Shown one piece after another: positions 1 to 8,573 of a DNA stretch of 64,000 nucleotides. The notes beneath the pieces were generated by a model that was not told where the DNA came from, did not search any database, and worked only from the letters and a program-made list of their open reading frames with translations. This stretch comes from Vagococcus_D sp963518325 (lineage in GTDB: Bacteria > Bacillota > Bacilli > Lactobacillales > Vagococcaceae). Within the stretch, counting starts at the first letter, position 1. Every line of letters begins with the position of its first letter. The stretch lies in contig NZ_CAUQJB010000008.1 of NCBI RefSeq assembly GCF_963518325.1, forward strand, positions 85,108-149,107, in the 5' to 3' direction. The position numbers were made by a program, and so were the translations under genes.

Positions 1-378
1 AGTTTCATTGGAACAGTTTTAGGAACTGCACTAATTCCTATTCCAGCAGTTGGCCCAATTATTGGTGCTATTTGTGGCTCTTTTGTTTCATCTATTATTA
101 ATGATAGTTTGGAGGCAAGTGACAAAGAACTGCGCGAGAAACTAACAACTGACTATGAGCGATTTTGTGCACAGTTAGACTCATGGGGGTTACAAAAAGA
201 AGCTCAAATAATTAATAAATACCATACCCTTGATCATTATCTTGATTTAGCTTTTGACCCAGATCGCAATTTACAACTTCTTTTTATTGCTAGTGGAAAA
301 TTAGCTTCACATCTCAATGTGCCTGAAGTAGAAATTCTTTATGAATTTGATGCTGTAGATAATTACTTTTTAGGGTAA
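1..378 (+). CDS. C-terminal part of a hypothetical protein with a glycine-rich hydrophobic segment (5' end outside window)
   Basis: The reading frame is open from the first base of the window to a TAA at 376-378, so only the last 125 residues are seen. Residues 1-35 of the visible part are hydrophobic and rich in Gly, Ala, Pro and Ile, with a glycine-zipper look that is common in pore-like segments and in linker regions of secreted polymorphic toxins. The remaining 90 residues are soluble, mostly helical and acidic. I do not recognise the family. An internal TTG at 109 gives a shorter frame but has no ribosome binding site, and the upstream coding sequence reads well, so I treat the gene as entering from the left. 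A toxin-like surface protein is possible but unproven. Confidence 0.55.
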   Translation, partial: SFIGTVLGTALIPIPAVGPIIGAICGSFVSSIINDSLEASDKELREKLTTDYERFCAQLDSWGLQKEAQIINKYHTLDHYLDLAFDPDRNLQLLFIASGKLASHLNVPEVEILYEFDAVDNYFLG

Positions 379-888
379 AAATTCGTAAGGTGTTTTCACC
401 AAATCACTATTCCTTTCGGCATACTCATGATATTAATGTCACATTTTTATACATATCACGTAAATAAAGATATTTCACCTATGGCGCCCCCTCTTAATTA
501 ATGATGTATCAGTTCATCCAAAAAGATTGCTGGGACGATTGATATTACAGTCTATTTGATCAATAATATCATTTCTAGCTATATTTGATGGTTTAAGTAT
601 AGCTAGAAATAATTCTCGTTCGCAGTCGGTCACTTATTCCTCAGTTCTCTCCTTATTAAGTGGAATATCTTTTATTTAGCTAAAAAGAATATCTGCTGAA
701 GACGACATCAGATATTGACTACATGCATAACCAGAAAGAACCAACTACTCGCATACTCACCATTACAGTGAATACAACTTTCCATCTCGGAAACGAGGGC
801 TCTATATCTATCTAGTATTCAAGAAATTCTATGAACCATTATTTTGATGCAGAATTCATCATTTCCTTTAGCATTCCATAAAAGTTGA
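379..888. other. Intergenic stretch with no supported gene
   Basis: This stretch has stop codons in all frames and no convincing ribosome binding site. The only clear structure is the inverted repeat at 571-610. Short coding-like scraps around 700-870 may be remains of a decayed gene but cannot be assigned. Confidence 0.5.
571..610. repeat. Perfect 13-bp inverted repeat
   Basis: ATTTCTAGCTATA at 571-583 pairs perfectly with TATAGCTAGAAAT at 598-610 around a 14-nt loop. No T-run follows on either strand, so it is a weak candidate for a terminator. It could be a protein-binding site or a remnant of a small mobile repeat. Confidence 0.6.
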
Positions 889-2583
889 TTAGACGTTATT
901 CAATTTACAAAGTGTTTTCAATTGCCTAGAGAGTTCTTTTTTTGGACTTTTAATATTTCCTTCGATAGAAAATGTTTCTTTTAAAATTTCTTTACAATCA
1001 CTATTAGTCATCGACGTAATGATACTTAACTCAATTCTAGCTCTTGAAGCCCCTACATAAAATATCATTTGTCTATTATGCTTAAATAATAAAGGATCCA
1101 CATCGACAAGAATAATCGCATCAGCTTCTAAACCTTTGAATTTTCTGCAAGTCGTAAACTGAACATCATGATAAAAACCACGTGACCCTTCACAAGCAAG
1201 TAAACTTTCCTTTTCTGTTGTACAAGTCAAAATAACAATATCATTAATACCTTTTTTATGATACTCCTCGATCCTCTCATTCACTGCTCCAATTTCATCA
1301 TCGGTAAAGTATATCATAGAGGCCTTTCCCTTCACAGCCGCATCAAAAAGCTTAGGTTTTTCATTAAATGTTGCCATTGATGTTTTGGCAATATTTTCAG
1401 TATTTCTGCAATTCCTATACAAAGTTAATTTGCAATCAGCTTCACTAATATATTTCGGAATAATCTGACCTTGGACAAGCTGAAGTCTATCGTAAAAAAT
1501 ATAAAAAGAATTATTTGATTTTTTATCAACAATGATATCCTTTAACAATTCTATGAGTGCAATTTCTTCAATTTTATCTTGTCCAAAGTCTTGTCCCTCA
1601 TCAATTATTATATGATCATATGGAAATCTATTTAGAAGATACATATCTTCTAAATTCGCCTTCAGTTTAGTATAGTCTGGTTTTGACGAATTGCACAATT
1701 TGCATGCTAATCCATCGATCGTATAGTAATGAATATTTTTATGTTTATAATTTTCAATCAAAAAATCCTTTAAAAATTTGTTGTAGCAAAGAAACAATAC
1801 TTGCTGATTGTCAAAAGCGTGCATTTTTGCTTTCTCAACTGCAATCATAGTTTTCCCTGTTCCAGCAGCACCATTAATAACTGCACTTGTTTGGTCTCCT
1901 AAATACTTTAATATTCCAACCTGTTCTTTTAATAATCGGTGAAATATCTTTTTTTTGATATCGTTTTCGAATGATATTGTTGGAAATATATCAAATGCTG
2001 GACATAGTACCGATTCTAGCAGCCCTTTTTCTTCATTCTCACTTAGATTAGTCTCTATCCCACTAGGAAGTCTTAACTGAAAAATTTGATCTATTTTCTC
2101 CTGAACGTTTGATAATGACTCTTTCGTCATTATTAAACATTTTTCCGCGTCTGCTGGCAAGCTAATATTTTGTAAGTCAATTTTTGAAATCGATGGAAAC
2201 CAAACAGCATGAAGCAACTTACATTTCCCCAGCAGATTTTGATACTCACTTTTTTCGATATGACTTTTCAATTTCCATTTATTACCACTAGCTTGAGCGA
2301 ATGGGCCACCCTTCTTCATTTGTCTACCATTCGAATATCGCCATTCTCCTTTGGAATAACTAACTCTTCCTGCTTTCGCTTCTATACATAAAAGACCCTT
2401 TCTTCGATTAAAAATTAAAAAATCAGTTTCACTTTCATAAAAAGTTCCATTTACATTTCTAGCTATTTTGAAGGAATGAAAAACATAATAGTCATCTGAT
2501 AATTCTTTTAAAGTATTAAACATCTCATCTTCCAGGCTGGATTTAGTATACGCTCTTGGTACTTCTGGTATCATTATTGCCAT
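889..2583 (-). CDS. NERD nuclease / UvrD-like helicase fusion, last gene of the DISARM-like operon
   Basis: The 564-residue protein joins two domains. The N-terminal NERD (nuclease-related) domain at about 15-110 carries a PD-(D/E)xK-like set: Asp54 in ETDFLIF, then Glu68 and Lys70 in CIEAKAG. The C-terminal part is a superfamily 1 helicase: Walker A GAAGTGKT near 240, Walker B IIIDEGQDF near 325, the RNCRNTENIA motif, FKGLEADAIILVD and the terminal VGASRA motif. Its ATG overlaps the drmB stop codon (TAATG), so it is translationally coupled. In class 2 DISARM operons this slot is normally filled by DrmC, a phospholipase-D type nuclease, so this fusion may supply the nuclease role. It is otherwise similar to free-standing NERD helicases of unknown function. 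Domain calls are firm; the role in DISARM is inferred from position. Confidence 0.82.
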   Translation of the reverse strand: MAIMIPEVPRAYTKSSLEDEMFNTLKELSDDYYVFHSFKIARNVNGTFYESETDFLIFNRRKGLLCIEAKAGRVSYSKGEWRYSNGRQMKKGGPFAQASGNKWKLKSHIEKSEYQNLLGKCKLLHAVWFPSISKIDLQNISLPADAEKCLIMTKESLSNVQEKIDQIFQLRLPSGIETNLSENEEKGLLESVLCPAFDIFPTISFENDIKKKIFHRLLKEQVGILKYLGDQTSAVINGAAGTGKTMIAVEKAKMHAFDNQQVLFLCYNKFLKDFLIENYKHKNIHYYTIDGLACKLCNSSKPDYTKLKANLEDMYLLNRFPYDHIIIDEGQDFGQDKIEEIALIELLKDIIVDKKSNNSFYIFYDRLQLVQGQIIPKYISEADCKLTLYRNCRNTENIAKTSMATFNEKPKLFDAAVKGKASMIYFTDDEIGAVNERIEEYHKKGINDIVILTCTTEKESLLACEGSRGFYHDVQFTTCRKFKGLEADAIILVDVDPLLFKHNRQMIFYVGASRARIELSIITSMTNSDCKEILKETFSIEGNIKSPKKELSRQLKTLCKLNNV

Positions 2584-4910
2584 TAACTTCGCTCCCTTAT
2601 CAATTTGGATAACATTTCAGGTGTAATATCACTATTTGAAATATTTATACTTCTCCAACCAGATATTTTCCCATAATCAAGATCGCTAGTGTCTCCTGAA
2701 TCCCAAAAGAGTATTTTAGCTTCTTTCCAAATTAAATTAACCTGAACTTCCTCTCCTGTATCTAAATCTTTTATAGTCCCATCTATGGTAGGCTTCTCAC
2801 AATCATAAAACAACTCATTCTTTTTGATTGCATTATCAAAAAAAATACGACTATTTGGTTCTTTGGCCTCGCCAAGAAGTATCTCCCATATCTCATGATA
2901 CTCGTAATCTTGTAAGCTAATCCCTTCACTTGAAAGAAAAAAAACTGCTTTTTTCCTTACGGGTACTTCAGAAGGAACGACTTTATTTTTTTCATATACC
3001 CACTTATGCTCATACAAAAAATCACTAAAAATTCCTAATTTTTTATTATTAAAAGTTCCAGAAATCACCGCCCTATCTAAGAGTATATTATATTCTTCGC
3101 AGCAAGTCTCTGGTAATAGTGTGCATGCATGACAAGATGCTAAGTTCAAAGCATCTCTTCCTTGACCGTTGCTAAGAATACACACAGGATCATTTGAACA
3201 AGACATAGAACTAAAGAGTGCTTTTTGATATATCCTTGAAAAGCTATCTGCTCTCCCCTGTCTAACTAACCCACCTAAAGTGCCTTCTGAATCACCACTA
3301 GAGGTATAAATCAATATTCCAGCCATTCTTTTTCCATCATCTTCTTCACTACAATAAATTCTTTCTTTTAGAGAAGCCACACTATAACCGCATTCAAAAC
3401 TTAATTGCTTTATCAGTAGATGAGATAATGTGTGCAGTAGTAAAAACTTTGCAGTAATCCTTCTTGGATATTGTTTTCCCGAATATGACTGGTTATACTT
3501 TTGATTTATTTCATCCATTCTGTTTCTTAACGAACTATTACCTTTTATCCACTCCTCTATTTGATTTTGATCAAATTCCAAAAATATTCCTTCACCTCTC
3601 ACCTCACAAGCTGGGTACCACCTAGTCCTTTTGCCTTTTATTGAAACAAAAGTATCATTTGACTTATAATCAGACATTTTTTCTATCGGATCAATCCTTG
3701 AAAAACCCAGTAGAGCTTGAACTTCTCTTACCTTGTGGATTAATGTGATCTTATTTACTAATGGCACTTTATATTCATTTATGTTCATTTCTTCAATAGC
3801 AAAATCAAGCGTTTGATTTCCTGTAATCTCTACTTTTCCATTAAGCGCATCATATTCTTCAGAACGATATTTGACACTTAGCGTGCTATATTCCTCATCC
3901 TGTTCATCGAGCCACTTTCTTTTTAGAACTTCCTTAACAAATTCTTTTGGTACAGCTACCGCATTAGATATATCGCTAACCCAAGAAACTAGTTGTTCTT
4001 TAATCACACTTTCTCGTAACTCTTGTGGTATTTGCGCTAATACACTTCGATAATTTTTAAAAGTTTCACTAGCTTCAATTTTCGAAATAAATTTATCAGA
4101 GTAAGGAGGAATTACTAACGAACTAGCTGTCACAGGATAATAGATTGAAGAAGAACCTCTTTGCATCGCCTTAGGATACTCGTCGCAGTTTTCAAATTCA
4201 TTTTTCCATGGGTGGAAACCTCTACAAGAAAAATCCCACCTATTCTCACTGCTTTTTTCAGTGAGGCTCTCAAAAATCCCAGGATTAAATGCCTCTCTAA
4301 GCGAAGCCTTAGCTTTGCATGTTTCACAAGTTATAATTAATCCTTCAAGGCCTTCACTTGAAGATGTTCCAGTCTTAAACCTTAAATCTGGTTTACTACA
4401 TTCTTTTTTCTCACCGCTCATATTCTTTCTATGTGCCCATTCTACCCAGGGAAAGTCATCTATGTGTCCTCTTCTACATGCAACAACAATTCTAGATACC
4501 ACAAGATTTTGATAACATGTGGTACATTTGATATGTTTTGTCATGTAGTAATCATCCTCAGCTTTTTTCTTATCTTTAATTTGAAATTCTTTAGTCCATT
4601 TTTCTAATGTTTGAAATTTCCTGCACTTTGGGCAAAAATACCACGATGGAAATCTCGCATAAGAAATACCTTCCTGAGCTATATCTTTTCCAGCCGGCAT
4701 ACCAAAGTAATCAACGCCCAATAGTTTTTCCAATCGCTCATCATTAATCTCCACAATATTTTCAGCCCAATACTCTGGCGCAGCAGTCATCAATGTTTGA
4801 TTCGGAAAATCTACCATCGCCCCTACGCCATACTGAAGCACAGCTTGGGAAGCTCTAACGATGTGTGTGTAACTATTCAACCGTTCTTTTGTTACCAACT
4901 CTTGATTCAT
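2583..4910 (-). CDS. drmB: DISARM protein DrmB (DUF1998 family)
   Basis: This 775-residue protein matches the DrmB pattern. A zinc-ribbon-like pair of Cys clusters lies near the N-terminus (Cys93/Cys96, Cys129/Cys132), followed by VVACRRGHIDDFPWVEW. A second Cys-rich DUF1998 (MZB-type) region at about 570-620 includes CHACTLLPETCC. In DISARM, DrmB works with the DrmA helicase in a complex that blocks incoming phage DNA. It starts 3 nt after the drmA stop codon and overlaps the next gene by 1 nt, so the genes form one tightly packed operon. DUF1998 proteins also occur in Druantia and Dpd loci, but pairing with a DrmA-type helicase and a C5 methyltransferase points to DISARM. Confidence 0.87.
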   Translation of the reverse strand: MNQELVTKERLNSYTHIVRASQAVLQYGVGAMVDFPNQTLMTAAPEYWAENIVEINDERLEKLLGVDYFGMPAGKDIAQEGISYARFPSWYFCPKCRKFQTLEKWTKEFQIKDKKKAEDDYYMTKHIKCTTCYQNLVVSRIVVACRRGHIDDFPWVEWAHRKNMSGEKKECSKPDLRFKTGTSSSEGLEGLIITCETCKAKASLREAFNPGIFESLTEKSSENRWDFSCRGFHPWKNEFENCDEYPKAMQRGSSSIYYPVTASSLVIPPYSDKFISKIEASETFKNYRSVLAQIPQELRESVIKEQLVSWVSDISNAVAVPKEFVKEVLKRKWLDEQDEEYSTLSVKYRSEEYDALNGKVEITGNQTLDFAIEEMNINEYKVPLVNKITLIHKVREVQALLGFSRIDPIEKMSDYKSNDTFVSIKGKRTRWYPACEVRGEGIFLEFDQNQIEEWIKGNSSLRNRMDEINQKYNQSYSGKQYPRRITAKFLLLHTLSHLLIKQLSFECGYSVASLKERIYCSEEDDGKRMAGILIYTSSGDSEGTLGGLVRQGRADSFSRIYQKALFSSMSCSNDPVCILSNGQGRDALNLASCHACTLLPETCCEEYNILLDRAVISGTFNNKKLGIFSDFLYEHKWVYEKNKVVPSEVPVRKKAVFFLSSEGISLQDYEYHEIWEILLGEAKEPNSRIFFDNAIKKNELFYDCEKPTIDGTIKDLDTGEEVQVNLIWKEAKILFWDSGDTSDLDYGKISGWRSINISNSDITPEMLSKLIRERS

Positions 4911-4913
4911 ATC

Positions 4914-7900
4914 TTATCTCTCCTTCCAGATTAAAATATTACTTGCTACCATACTATCAACATTTCTCAATGAAGTCATGGTATCTCTAGCATTTAGATC
5001 ACTCCGATTTGAATTGAAAGTTTTCAACAGTCTTCTCTGGTCACTTGAAGTCTTTTTCATCATATACTTCTTACCATAATGTAAAGTGCTAGAATCTTTT
5101 TCTTCTAGCAAGTTACTCCAATCATTAATAAAATTTTGTATTTCCTCAATGATTTCTTCACTGCTCGGTACCAGGTGATCATTTAGCCTTCCCATTATTT
5201 CCTTATCCCTTGTCACAATAAAGTTTTGAATTCCCAAAATTTCATTTAAAAATTCTTTTTTATCAAAATTTTGCGCATCCTCTTCCCCTTCTAACTTCTC
5301 ACTAATTTGACGTAAAATTGAAACTACAACTGCATGCAGAGCTCGCTCTCTTGCAGGTTTTGAGAACGGTGTGACTCCAGTCGGTTCAACGAATTGATAA
5401 AAAGATTCATGATATGATTTAAACTGTTCATAGTGTGACCTATCTCGACTTTTAGTACCATCATATTGAACAAAAACAACGCCTGGATACTCTCTGCCAA
5501 CTCGACTAGTAGCTTGAATATATTCACTTGTAAGCTTAGGTTGTCCAACAAGCAACATCATATTCAACCTAGCTACATCTATTCCAACTGAAATCATATT
5601 AGTTGCTAATAGAACATTAGATGCATAAATTTTATTGTCAATATTCTTTTTAGAATACTGAACTTTTTCAAGCTTATCTAGAGTAGTAGTTAACTGGGTT
5701 GTTGAGATTCTACTTGTTAATTCATCTGGTGTTCCTAATAATCTTAACCGGTCAAGATTGTTATTTCTCGATGCTATCCTTCTTATAAAATCTCGAACAT
5801 CATCGCCAAGTAATGTCGATGCTTTCCCTAGATCTCTAAGGCTATTGAAGTACACTGTTAGTGTCCAAAACTTATCAATAACTTTATCATCTACTTCTAG
5901 TGTTTTTACATTCTGCAATAATGTTGATAACATTCTAACTTCCATCATTGCTTTAGTTTTACCTGATGGCAACACGCCTAAATATACACGCCCAAAATTA
6001 TTTTTATCATAAGATATAACAGATTCTTTTGCAAAAAAAGAATCTGATGAATTCAGTCCTGGTGCTGGAAATTGAGTAACTTCTCGGTTATATAATGATG
6101 CACACTGTTCTTTAGCTCTACTTATAGTGGCTGTCGAAGCTACTATTTTAAAGATGTTACTTTTCTTTCTACAAATTGCTTCAATTGCAGTTTCATATAA
6201 TCCTACCATTGTTCCTAAAGGTCCAGAGATTAAATGTAATTCATCCTGAATAATTAGTTCTGGACATCGATTATTGTTGTGACTTGCAAAAAAATTACCT
6301 ACTTTACTTTCCCAAGGTAACATCGCAAATTTATCAACTGTACCAAAAAGTAAAGTGGGAGGATTTTTATACAACTCTTCATCAATAATTTGAATGGGTA
6401 ATTTTTGATTAAAGCTACATGCCTCTTGTGGACAAGAAAGATAGAAATTCTTTCCTTGCCTCATTTTATACCCCCATTGACCAACTTCTATGTTTTCTTT
6501 TATCCCCTTAGTCATTTTAGTACCACACCAGGGGCATTTCAGTATGTGGAATTTATTATGCCATTCTATTCTAGTGTATAGATCCCCCTTTGATTTATCA
6601 CAAAGTTTATCTAACTCTTCTTTGGCTTTTTGGTTGGTATTAGGTATATGTTGACTCCCTATCCATAATCCAATACTGACGCTCTCTTCACCTAACCTAT
6701 ACTTTCTAAAATTAGTTTTTCTATTTTTAGTTTCCATTCTTATTAACTCACAAGCGCAAATAAGGGTAGCGGCACGGGTAAATTGTTGAGAGGCTAGTAA
6801 TCTCAAGGTATATCTCATAATAACCGTACTCCCATTTGATTGATCAAAATGAGCTAATCGTCTATAGAATATAGTAAAAGCAGTCAAGCCAAGATATGCT
6901 TCGGTCTTCCCTCCTCCGGTTGGAAACCAAATAAGATCAACTAGTTCTCGTTCTTTGCAATCATCTTCCGTTATTGAGCGAATACTCATCAAAATAAAGG
7001 CAAGTTGAAATGGTCTCCAGTAAAATTCATCTACTCCATCTATATAATTTATTAGATTTAAAGAATTAGTAAGTTCTTTGTCATCTGGATACCTGTCTTT
7101 GTCTGAATGTTTTTTTTGAAATTCAAGCTGATATCGTTGCATATGCATGGCTCTATTAGCAAGCTCAAAAGAATACCAGGCATCTTCATTTTCTCTCAAT
7201 ATATCCAAACCATCGCTCATCCTTATATATGATAGACGGCAATTTTTAATGTTTTTATCTCCTACATTTTGAAAATTTTTAGGCAAACTTGGTAAAGTCT
7301 TTTCTAAATCAATAATCCAATTACTATAAGAATCAATAAACTTTTTTAGAATCCCAATCTTATTTTCTTTAGATTCTGAGTTTAAATCTGATAAATATTT
7401 CATTGAAAGTGATTTTTTATCCAGCTGTGCTTCTTTTGGTAATTCAAAATCCATGTTGGGGACTTCAATTTCTGGGACAAACTCACTTTCGACTTTTCCT
7501 TCACCATTCTCATCAATGCACCAATTTAAAGATGTACCTAAGCCAGATCCATATTTTTTTTTGTCTCTATAGAGCATTGCTAAACTTAACTCATCTTCGC
7601 TTAATTCTTCAAATTTAAGGTAACTCGACCTCTCTGCAAATTGAAAATTATTATTTTTCGAATTCACAATTATCTTAGATTGGAAAATACAATTCTCTCC
7701 ATTAGGTTTTCCTATCTCTTCATTAACAAGCATTATCGTTAATGAAAACAAATCAGGTTGTACCTCCCTTCTCAGTGCAGTTACTTTCGCCTTTACAGTA
7801 CTTTCAACCCCATTATTATCAATGTAGTTCTCTTTAGTAAAATCAAGTTTAACTGCTTCAATATGTGGAATTCTCTTGTAACTTCGCTTAATTTGGTTAG

Positions 7901-8570
7901 CTAATTTATACAAACAGTGGAGCAGATCATACTCGTCAGTTGCAATTTGTCCCTGCTGTTTTAAATAACTAATATCTTTTGATGTGAATTGTTTGATACA
8001 TTTTATACAGTTATCTTTTTCATCAAAATAAACTATACTTTCAATGCATTTCGGAACTTTATAATTCTCTGGGTTTTCAGGGTTAAAAATCACACGGCAG
8101 TCTTCCATTTTTGCTTTAACATATGTTGCAAAATGAAGATCAATATTGATTATTTTTTCAGGACTGGTTATAAAGAAACTAATTCCCATAGATGAAGGTA
8201 AATTCTGATTTGATAATCCAACTTCATCATCAAGATTTTCTTCACTATCAAAATCCATATTACTTCTCCTCGTTATCTCCTTCTTACCTACTCCTTGCTC
8301 CATATTCATATCTGCTGTCAAACTTTCCTCTATTTCATCGAGAGCCAACTTTCCTTCAATACTAGCGTCAAAAATCTCATCATTTTCCGCAGCTATAATA
8401 TTATCTTGTGGGAATAATACACCTGCTGAATATCTTTGTTCTGGTGAGCTAGTGATAACTTCTCTTTCTCTATCTGTTATATCTCGCTCAGAACCTGGCC
8501 CTATAATTTCCTCTTTCAGTTGTTTAATTAGTTCTTCCCTTGTTGATAACAACTCTGACGTACTCAACAT
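4914..8570 (-). CDS. drmA: DISARM helicase DrmA
   Basis: The 1218-residue protein is a large superfamily 2 helicase. The middle holds Walker A in FPTGGGKTEAYL near residue 552 and a DEAH-like box in QDELHLISG near 773. The C-terminal RecA lobe shows MISVGIDVARLNMM near 995 and QATSRVGREYPG near 1023. The N-terminal 500 residues are a specific extension typical of DrmA. DrmA-DrmB is the core of DISARM: it loads on phage DNA and acts with the methyltransferase, which marks self DNA. The gene lies 3 nt downstream of the drmE-like gene and 3 nt upstream of drmB. Length and motif order fit the family with no sign of truncation. Confidence 0.9.
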   Translation of the reverse strand: MLSTSELLSTREELIKQLKEEIIGPGSERDITDREREVITSSPEQRYSAGVLFPQDNIIAAENDEIFDASIEGKLALDEIEESLTADMNMEQGVGKKEITRRSNMDFDSEENLDDEVGLSNQNLPSSMGISFFITSPEKIINIDLHFATYVKAKMEDCRVIFNPENPENYKVPKCIESIVYFDEKDNCIKCIKQFTSKDISYLKQQGQIATDEYDLLHCLYKLANQIKRSYKRIPHIEAVKLDFTKENYIDNNGVESTVKAKVTALRREVQPDLFSLTIMLVNEEIGKPNGENCIFQSKIIVNSKNNNFQFAERSSYLKFEELSEDELSLAMLYRDKKKYGSGLGTSLNWCIDENGEGKVESEFVPEIEVPNMDFELPKEAQLDKKSLSMKYLSDLNSESKENKIGILKKFIDSYSNWIIDLEKTLPSLPKNFQNVGDKNIKNCRLSYIRMSDGLDILRENEDAWYSFELANRAMHMQRYQLEFQKKHSDKDRYPDDKELTNSLNLINYIDGVDEFYWRPFQLAFILMSIRSITEDDCKERELVDLIWFPTGGGKTEAYLGLTAFTIFYRRLAHFDQSNGSTVIMRYTLRLLASQQFTRAATLICACELIRMETKNRKTNFRKYRLGEESVSIGLWIGSQHIPNTNQKAKEELDKLCDKSKGDLYTRIEWHNKFHILKCPWCGTKMTKGIKENIEVGQWGYKMRQGKNFYLSCPQEACSFNQKLPIQIIDEELYKNPPTLLFGTVDKFAMLPWESKVGNFFASHNNNRCPELIIQDELHLISGPLGTMVGLYETAIEAICRKKSNIFKIVASTATISRAKEQCASLYNREVTQFPAPGLNSSDSFFAKESVISYDKNNFGRVYLGVLPSGKTKAMMEVRMLSTLLQNVKTLEVDDKVIDKFWTLTVYFNSLRDLGKASTLLGDDVRDFIRRIASRNNNLDRLRLLGTPDELTSRISTTQLTTTLDKLEKVQYSKKNIDNKIYASNVLLATNMISVGIDVARLNMMLLVGQPKLTSEYIQATSRVGREYPGVVFVQYDGTKSRDRSHYEQFKSYHESFYQFVEPTGVTPFSKPARERALHAVVVSILRQISEKLEGEEDAQNFDKKEFLNEILGIQNFIVTRDKEIMGRLNDHLVPSSEEIIEEIQNFINDWSNLLEEKDSSTLHYGKKYMMKKTSSDQRRLLKTFNSNRSDLNARDTMTSLRNVDSMVASNILIWKER

Positions 8571-8573
8571 GCC